From assembly GCA_025617745.1 (NCBI GenBank), contig CM046872.1:930001-994000 (forward strand): a stretch of DNA of 64,000 nucleotides. Direction: 5' to 3'. The notes under the pieces are model-generated. The model saw only the letters and a list, made by a program, of their open reading frames with translations, made no database searches and was not told where the DNA came from. The position numbers and the translations under genes are program-made. Shown in pieces: positions 57,085 to 64,000 of the stretch. Origin of the DNA: Heliocidaris erythrogramma. Lineage: Eukaryota; Echinodermata; Echinoidea; Camarodonta; Echinometridae. Within the stretch, counting starts at the first letter, position 1; each line of letters begins with the position of its first letter.

Positions 57085-57163
57085 TCGTCTGTTTGGAGCC
57101 AAAAGGGTGTTAACTCATATAGTTTAACACAGGTTTAACGCCCTTCTGGATCTCAACAGACGG
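57085..57163. repeat. Short hairpin element
   Basis: cgtctgtttggagccaaaag, continuing ggtgttaa, pairs with ttaacgcccttctggatctc, continuing aacagacg: about 28-bp arms with several mismatches around a 19-base loop (tcatatagtttaacacagg region). It could be a tiny foldback element or a small-RNA hairpin. Confidence 0.6.
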
Positions 57164-57749
57164 TTTCATAGTTCGGCATAGTTCGGAGACGAAGAGTTAC
57201 TCCAGACCTCCCGCCTCTTCTACTCTTTCCCCAAAGTGAGAGGTTTTGATACATTGTCCAATCACTCAATGGGTGATTGTGTTAACAAATCAGTGTCAAC
57301 TGAGCATAGCAGTGTTCACCGCGTATCTTGAAGTCCGTCTATCTAATCTAAAGGAATCAAAAAGTTCTTCGCCCCTCTTGTATCCCTCCACCGCCCAACG
57401 AATGATCCTGTTGCAATGATGTGAAGGGGTGAATCTGTTAGCATGTGACTGTCTTAATGTCAGTGCCAATTAAGTGTTGACGTGACTTTTGTTTTTCATG
57501 AACTCGAAAAAAATGCCAAAGTTAAGCTCGTTTTGTCGTCTTACGCATATGAATGAGGACTGTGTCCTCTTCACACCTCATCTCACTGTCATGACTGTCC
57601 CCTGCACGTTGTAAAACGATGGATGGTGATGGAACGCGTTACTAGCGCCAAATCAACAAATTTTTCCATAATTTTCTCGACGATTCAAAGCAAAACTCCA
57701 TTTTCTTTTCTCCCACAAACGCAAATGTAATTAAGTAATTTAATTAAGT
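57164..57749. other. Non-coding stretch
   Basis: Contains two loose copies of the gtgattgtg(t/c)taa motif (about 57273 and 57425). No gene. Confidence 0.4.
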
Positions 57750-58650
57750 AATTAATATCGTAAACAGTTTGCACGTTAAGAAAATCGCTGGGTTCGATGG
57801 AATACCGAACTCTCTGTTGAAGAGGATGGTTAGAGCGATAGTCGACCCTTTAGTACTCATTTTAACCTTTCTATCATTACAGGACGGGTACCAAACAAAA
57901 TGAAAATCTCTTATGTAATACCTCTTTTTAAGAAAAGAGACGACTAACTTGTTAACAACTACCGACCCATATCCTTCATTATCAAAAGTTCTAGAAAAAA
58001 AAACCCTTGTCTGTACTAGAACATCCGATTTCCTAAGAAAAAAAAGCACAATATATTTTTCAAACTCTCAATTTGGGTTTCGCGAAAATTATAGTAATTA
58101 TATTAAATGCAATTTTAACAAGTTGCTAAATTAATGTTGCTACTTCCATTGATCAGTACTCTCATACTGTTATAAATAACAGTAGTTCAACTCCACTTCC
58201 GATCCACTGTGGAGTTCCACAGGACAGTTTCATAGGTTCCCTTCTTTTTATCATTTACATAAATGACATCCAGAAATCCTCGAACATTCTATCACTTATA
58301 TATTTTGCTGACGACTCAAACATTTTCTAATCTCATGCAAATGCAAACCAACTATTTAAAACAATAAACACCGAACTTCTACTGTTAACAAACTGGATCA
58401 GGGCTAATAAACTATCACTAAACCTACAAAAGACCAGTTATATGCCTTTTTAGGAACAGAATCCGCGCAACGCACAATGTTTCTACAACCAAATTCCTTG
58501 GAGTTTGAATTCACAGTGCATATGTTGGAAACTGTAATAATATACGTAATACCATCTCACGAAACATTGGTGTTATCAACAAACTGAAATACTTCCTTCT
58601 CCCACTCGACTCATATTATACCATACTTTGATACTACCATATATATATAC

Positions 58651-58702
<52 letters not shown>

Positions 58703-58920
58703 TATACATTATGTATACATACATAATATACATATATATAAAATGGAATATTAGCATGGGGCTGTGCAATGCAAAGTCTGTTGAACAGAATACTTTTGCT
58801 ACAAAAAAGGTACCACGAAATATTTTTCATGCAAGAGGCAAAAAAGCAACGTGAAAGCAAGATGATACTTCCTCATTCACCACTCTCCATGACCTTGTTA
58901 TGTCGCATTCCATCCCATTG
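57750..58920 (+). mobile_element. Decayed CR1/Jockey-group LINE fragment
   Basis: The plus strand shows RT motifs in shifting frames: KKIAGFDGIPNSLLKRM (about 57778), a YRPIS-like stretch (about 57960), NSQFGFRENYSN (about 58062), PIHCGVP then LLFIIYINDIQKSSN (about 58200-58280), YFADDSNIF (about 58300) and NWIRANKLSLNLQKT (about 58392). A TA microsatellite of about 70 bp (58640-58700) sits in the thumb region, after which NGILAWGCAMQSLLNR resumes (about 58743). Many frame breaks; an old copy. Confidence 0.75.
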
Positions 58921-60034
58921 CTCCCTTTTCCCTCCATGCTAACACCAGTTCCCCCTCAATGACTGAACGCACGTTACGCCCTTGCACCTCTTCCAAGATG
59001 TGAGATGGTGACGAGTAGTGCTATCTCTCGGCTGGTGATTGTGCTAATGTCAAAGACAACATGTCCTCTATCATTTTCATTCCAGAGGTAATGAGAGCGG
59101 CATGACGCCTCGAGAACCCGGGACCGACACACGGGAGCAAATAGTTAGCCATCAATCGCAAAGTTTCGATCAGTCCTAACTGCTCAACGTAATAGATTCA
59201 ATTTATATATATATCAGCTGAGATGATCGGATGATCGTGCTAAAGAGTTGTGATTAGAAAAATACGACATGTAGGTGGTCGGAGTAAATGTTAAAGCTAT
59301 CAATTTTACAAATACAGGGCAATGATCAAAATTTGAACAATTCCAAATAATTTACAGGTAAATGTCAACACAACTGCATTTGTAATCCTGCTTCAAACCA
59401 AATTTTTAGACGGAGTTTCCAACATGAGTTTCAAAAGTTGAGAGTGCCTTTAATAGCAAGTTACAAAGATTCGTTACTTCTTGAGAACCACTTAAGGCCT
59501 ATGTCAGAAGTGACCTTCTTGTATCAAACATTCACCCCTACAGTGACAGTACAAGTAAAGACATTCTAATGAGGAAAATCACAGGTGTGTGATTTATGCA
59601 TAGTCCTGTTATACGGCCAGCTATATTTTGGCATCATTAAAAATAAATCAGTAACCATATGCATTCATGTACAGTATAATTTTATACTGATAATGTAACA
59701 AACAGATTGATAATATAAAAAAAGACAATTTCTACATGGAAAATTGAACAAGAAAAAGGTATATCTATGTTGTTGATGCCGATAAATACCAATATTTATA
59801 TTTTTGTCATGAATTTAAGTCCTTCCTCGAACGATCCGATAATCTATACTCTTGCTTACAACCAATCTTTGAAATGGTTGTTACTATAATATTTGCTAGC
59901 CCAATGGTTGACAAAATACGCTTCACCATTTGCCTCCCACTTTCTATCTTTCTACGTCTCTCCCTCTCTCTGTTTCTCTCTTTGTCTCTGTCTCTCGTTT
60001 CTCTCTTTCCATCGCACCAAATAACGTTACTACC
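58921..60034. other. Non-coding stretch, nothing recognised
   Basis: Contains another loose gtgattgtgctaatgtcaaa motif (about 59033). AT-rich otherwise. Confidence 0.45.
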
Positions 60035-60038
60035 TTAA

Positions 60039-60110
60039 CCCGCTGACTACTGAATTATCTCAATCCCACAGGCTTAATACAAGGCTCTCCCGGTTCCCGT
60101 AGGCAATGGG
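60039..60110. mobile_element. piggyBac-like mini-MITE, 72 bp, intact TTAA flanks
   Basis: TTAA at 60035-60038 and 60111-60114. Starts cccgctgactactgaattat and ends gtaggcaatggg, the family of 35827..36053. The terminal inverted match is short (ccc / ggg plus a few bases). Confidence 0.65.
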
Positions 60111-60168
60111 TTAATAATGTCCTATTCACGAGGAAAAGTTTGTACCATGAATAACGATAATTACTTTT

Positions 60169-60315
60169 ATATCCGTCATGAAAAGAATATGCGCAATTGA
60201 TTCGTCCAACGTGCGTTCTGGAACAAACTACAATTCCCATTATATCCTTCATGAAAAGATTCTGCGCAACTGATTGGTCCGATGCGCGTCATGTGATAAA
60301 ACACAATTCCCACTA
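60169..60315. repeat. Tandem duplication, period about 73 bp
   Basis: atatccgtcatgaaaagaat and atatccttcatgaaaagatt start two units. Both continue with tgcgcaa(t/c)tgatt(c/g)gtcc and end acaattccca. A partial third start is gcctcatgaaaatgag near 60317. Confidence 0.8.
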
Positions 60316-60549
60316 GCCTCATGAAAATGAGTAAATTGACATGGACGGTATCATCTGACGTCACGATCCGTGAATAGTATTACTATTCACGGATAGCGGA
60401 TACTATCCCTTCTTCAAACTGTTTATGTACGTACGTAGGTACGTGTGCGGTCTACCATAGGTCTACGGTGCAGATGATCGTAAGTAGATGAGTATATTTA
60501 AGCTTTTGTTCAAGGTGACAGAAAACCAAATAATTATATACTGCCTTCA

Positions 60550-60925
60550 TTTGAGTCTTTGGTTATAAACTATGGCACCCTCGGTGACGTAAAGACAACT
60601 ATTTCTTTCGGGGCTGCGCCCCTCATTGAAAATAATCTTGTTTCACATCACCTCGGGGACCATATTGCCAACCAGGCCCTCTCGTGACAGTATATATTTG
60701 TATACTAACCTCATGCAAATGAGAAAATTGCCATGTAAGGGAACATGTGACGTCACGTCTACATTCGAGTCTCTGATTAAACTATGGTACCCTCGGTGAC
60801 GTGAAGACGACCATTTCCTTCGGGGATGCGCCCCTCATGAAAACAGTCGTGGTTCACGTCACCTCGGGGACCATATTTCCAACCAGACCCTTTCATTACA
60901 GTTTATATTTTTATAGTATAACATA
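60550..60925. repeat. Tandem duplication (about 213 bp) of a foldback unit
   Basis: Two units start gagtctttggttataaacta (60553) and gagtctctgattaaactatg (60767). Each holds an inverted repeat of about 90 bp: atggtaccctcggtgacgtg ... cacgtcacctcggggaccat, with a smaller inner hairpin tcggggatgcgcccctca. Flanks between units (cctcatgcaaatgagaaaat) resemble cctcatgaaaatgagtaaat near 60318, so a third partial unit may precede. Confidence 0.8.
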
Positions 60926-61792
60926 ATTAACTCGAGTTGAATGTAGTATACAACCACTGTTGCGTGAAATTAAATTGACTGAACTCGGAGAACCTCATTA
61001 ATCTATTGGTAATAGCATCGGTGCTTACACACGACATTAATTAAATGTGTATTACATATAACCTATATCATACTCATGAAAAAATGATAACAGTCAGTTG
61101 TTGCTGTTTGACCTTACCCTTTATTTATTTTGTGTTTCTCAGTACTACACTTTAATTATTTTGGTGACATTTTCCCTACTAACGTATAGAAGTGTACCAA
61201 ACCCAACACACAGCCAAGATAAAGTCAATGTTACCTGGTATACTCGTTGTTAACTTGACATTTAGGGGGGGGGGGATTGTTCTTCTTTGTTTGCGTGTTT
61301 CTTGAAAATATATATACATGTATTTTTTGTTTTCTTTACTCAAAAATATGTGTTTATATAACGACACATTAATCTTCTTTTTTTTTGTTACTTGTGTTTC
61401 CAACACAAAGTCTGTTGTTCGGTTATTTGCCTCCTTCTCTGTAATGTTTCATGTACTTATTCCTTTTGACATAATCATTGTACCAGTTGCTGTCATACTG
61501 AAAAAAAAAATTGATTTAAAAAAAAATATGATTTCTGACAGTTCATATTTCTGTGTTTGTGGGAAAATGGTAATTGCATTAGTGAAACAATGGCACCTAG
61601 TCCGTGGTTATGGCACGGGATGACACATCATAAAACAAGTCAACCCGAAGAGAACAAACTGTAAATTGAATTTTTCACGCATGTGCTATTTTCAAATGAA
61701 ATTATGTTAGAATTGGAGACTGCGAGATGAACAATGGATGTGCAAGGGTCGAGAGTGCAGTGGAAAAGGAGAAGAAGTAGAGATAACGACAA

Positions 61793-61827
<35 letters not shown>

Positions 61828-62399
61828 AAGAGAGAAGGGAGAGAAAAAAAAAGAAATAGCGAGAAAGAAAGTAGAGAGAAAGAGAGAATGAGAGAGAGAG
61901 TGTGTGTGTGTGGGGGGGGGGGGTGAGGTGCAGCAATTAAGAGGCATAAATAAATCAATTTAAATGTTTAGTGATGCGCAACAGTTTCAAGAATTTTTAG
62001 CTGACAGAAAATTGTAATTGATACACCTATACATCGTGATTTGCTAATGCTTTTTAACAATTCACTGAATTTACGTCAGCAATTTGAGTCCATTACTAAC
62101 TATCATGTAGATGTACAAATTAGTTTATATTAGAATCTATAATGCATTTCAGCATCTAGGCAAGTCTCGGGCTTTTATGTTAAAGGTAAGGTAAAGGTAG
62201 ATTTTAACAATAATTTGTGAGTTTTCTCATTCGTTGTTGTTGTTGTTGTTTTTTTTTTTTTTTACTAAGTTCGGACTCTCAGAGTCGAAGTGTTCCCTTA
62301 GACTAAAATAATTGCTCTTATGATGGACTTATATTCGAAAAATGGCAAGATTTTTTTTAAACAGAAACACACACACATACACCCCACCCACCGTATGTC
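60926..62399. other. Non-coding stretch with GA and T runs
   Basis: G run at about 61266-61275, GA tract at about 61793-61905 with GT and G run to 61922, GTT/T tract at about 62233-62263. No gene. Confidence 0.5.
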
Positions 62400-62552
62400 G
62401 GTAATCGAATATGCCATGTACCATTTATCACATGTAAATAAAAGAACAATGTAGATAAAATGCCTTGCTGAAGGACATAGGTGTCGAGCAGGGGGTAAAA
62501 CCCACGACCCTCGCTTTTCAAGACTTGTCTAAACCACTCGGCCACGACACTT
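62400..62552 (-). mobile_element. tRNA-Ser-derived SINE
   Basis: On the minus strand gtcgtggccgagtggtttag closely follows the 5' end of a eukaryotic tRNA-Ser, with a clear A box. The B box is decayed (gtgggttttaccccc). The body is acctatgtccttcagcaagg, cattttatctacattgttc and tgataaatggtaca, the family of 5336 and 40104. This copy best shows the tRNA origin of the family. Confidence 0.7.
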
Positions 62553-63589
62553 CCACTGATAGCATAAATTTTGCAAGAAAAGGCTGAAACGTTTGGACCA
62601 AACTTTCATAGACACACACACCTATTTCTATTTGCAGTGCATGACATTTTCAACAAGACTGAATCAAATCATCATTTACATGATTCCGAAACATCACAAT
62701 ATAAACATCGATTCTTATAAATGATATTATCAACCTTTCCTGATAACCTCGAGGCAGCTTCTTTCATAATTAAATCGCTTTACCAGAACTCAACTTTATT
62801 TAATCGTATTCATGAAATATGCAGACTATTTTATATGCATGACTCGTCTATATATCTATCTATGAATCCACATTGTTCCTCTCTTGTATACATCTCGTGT
62901 TTTTTACAATAAGTTTTATGTACACAAAACATGACCTATTTTCAGTGTATACGGATTAGTGTCTCTCTATCAGACTACCCTGCTCATCCGCTCCCCCATC
63001 TTTATATTTCTCTGGTTCTTGTTACATATTCTTCTCGATCCCTATTTCTGTATATATCATAATTTCGCATCATACAGTCCAGTATCAGTGAATACGTTTA
63101 TCAATCTATATCCCTATCTATCTCAGGATAATGCTTTTGTACCGCTTCGGGTAGATTGGGGGTGCATTTGAACATTTATTTCTTCATATGCACTCTCGAT
63201 ACCCCTCATGCTCTCTTCCTCATGTTCTTATCTACATCCAATCCATCTCATGGCCATAACTCATGCTGTGCCATCCACCCTTCCCTCTGCCATATATATT
63301 TGCCCATCTGATCAAGATGATATTTCATCCCACCTCGTTCGCTAATCCCTTGCCCGCACTACCTTCATAAGATCGATACCCAGGCCATGCCCGGAGCATG
63401 AGCAGTATAAGATTATATATTGAGCAAGAGACTATAAAAGGAATCGACTGTGGCCCGTCGGAAGAAAAACTTTTGATTAAATTACGCTGTCTGGGTTCAT
63501 GGGCGCGTTCCAACCATAGTTCCATTTTGAGGAATACCCGGAGAAGTAGTAAGCAACTCGACAGCAAAGAGCTACGAGCAAAAATGCTG
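62553..63589. other. Non-coding stretch, nothing recognised
   Basis: AT/CT-rich. Frames of 60-80 codons have no domain features. Confidence 0.45.
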
Positions 63590-63960
63590 ATATTACAAAA
63601 TGCATGTAGTTGAGGGACATATAAGCTTGTACTTATTTTTCTGGGAAGAGGGTGAGTTAGAGGGTACGCTATTTTGTATTAAGAACATAATTCATATCTT
63701 CAGCTTTCATTATTCTCTATTGACGAACCGTAATACAGGAAGCAATAAAGGACATTTCAAAATGTCGACATGTTGGCCTACTTGGAGTGTCATTCCGAAA
63801 TTATGATATTGCAAAGTGCATGCGAATAAAGCTAACATAAGCATGTACTATTTTTTTTCCGAAGGAAGGGGGTATTAGATAGGCAGTAAGCTTGTTATAC
63901 TAACACATATCTTCAGTTTTTATTGTTCTCTTTTGACGAACTATAATACACCATGCCATT
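63590..63960. repeat. Tandem duplication, period about 220 bp
   Basis: The first unit has attacaaaatgcatg, acataagcttgtactta, catatcttcagctttcat and attgacgaaccgtaataca. The second has attgcaaagtgcatg, acataagcatgtacta, catatcttcagtttttat and tttgacgaactataataca. A stretch between (63727-63800) is less clear. Confidence 0.7.
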
Positions 63961-64000
63961 GATGTGATTTCAATAAATGGATAAGAAGATCTGCATCTGG

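Noticed and set aside
61640-61958. Overlapping Ser/Leu-rich frames resembling signal peptides
   Set aside because: Three frames of the same GA/GT/G microsatellite; no protein meaning.
1-64000. LTR retroelement, endogenous virus, Polinton or CRISPR array
   Set aside because: No gag, protease, integrase, capsid or envelope motifs, no long direct terminal repeats and no regularly spaced repeats were recognised by eye.

Overview
The window looks like nuclear DNA of a marine invertebrate, probably an echinoderm such as a sea urchin. This rests on the AT-rich, gene-poor sequence, a conserved neuropeptide GPCR with very large introns, L2/CR1-type LINEs, tRNA-Ser-like SINEs, many short palindromic DNA transposon derivatives, and an unusually high number of poly(G)/poly(C) tracts. 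Species-level assignment is inference. I see no bacterial-type operons, rRNA, CRISPR array or intact functional tRNA, and I recognise no LTR retroelement or virus-like element.

The only host gene I can support is a tachykinin (neurokinin)-type receptor on the minus strand. Two coding exons are visible. 52688..52538 encodes TM5 and the third intracellular loop, ending in AKRK. 42356..42160 encodes TM6 and TM7 with CWLP and NPFIY, ending in LNDR. Splice sites, reading frame and intron positions agree with the vertebrate TACR layout. The intron between them is 10,181 bp and is packed with mobile-element copies. Exons for TM1-TM4 should lie at higher coordinates, probably beyond the window, and the C-tail exon at lower coordinates. 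I could find neither.

Everything else is mostly mobile-element debris. Non-LTR elements: a restriction-endonuclease-type (R2/NeSL-like) LINE at about 9.9-11.5 kb (-); a CR1/L2-group LINE at 12.84-15.17 kb (+) with only two frame breaks; a LINE with a PHD-like finger, AP endonuclease and RT at 25.98-28.86 kb (-); L2 3' fragments at 39.58-39.98 kb (-) and 44.04-44.95 kb (-); and a decayed LINE at 57.75-58.92 kb (+). tRNA-derived SINEs lie near 5.3, 24.9, 40.1, 41.5, 56.9 and 62.4 kb. At least one SINE tail has the same GCGC...GCGCTATA hairpin and ATT repeats as the L2 3' end. DNA elements: a 867-bp internally deleted Tc1/mariner copy at 50.57-51.43 kb; TA-flanked MITEs at 1.2, 40.3 and 51.9 kb; TTAA-flanked piggyBac-like MITEs at 35.4, 35.8, 51.7 and 60.0 kb; a four-copy palindromic family starting GGGGAGCGTTTCAT at 32.0, 43.9, 48.4 and 54.5 kb; and several other foldback elements.

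The strongest unexplained structures are: a 515-bp palindrome with arms of about 245 bp and roughly 95% match (30.53-31.05 kb); a nested foldback with many internal subrepeats (32.02-32.52 kb); a 108-bp near-identical direct repeat 810 bp apart, enclosing opposed tRNA-like heads (40.6-41.5 kb); tandem foldbacks at 60.5-60.9 kb; and the recurrence of a CCAAT-box octamer (CCAATCAG) in several otherwise unrelated foldback families. Simple repeats include a 680-bp compound trinucleotide tract at 33.75-34.42 kb and a 44-base C run at 53.17 kb.
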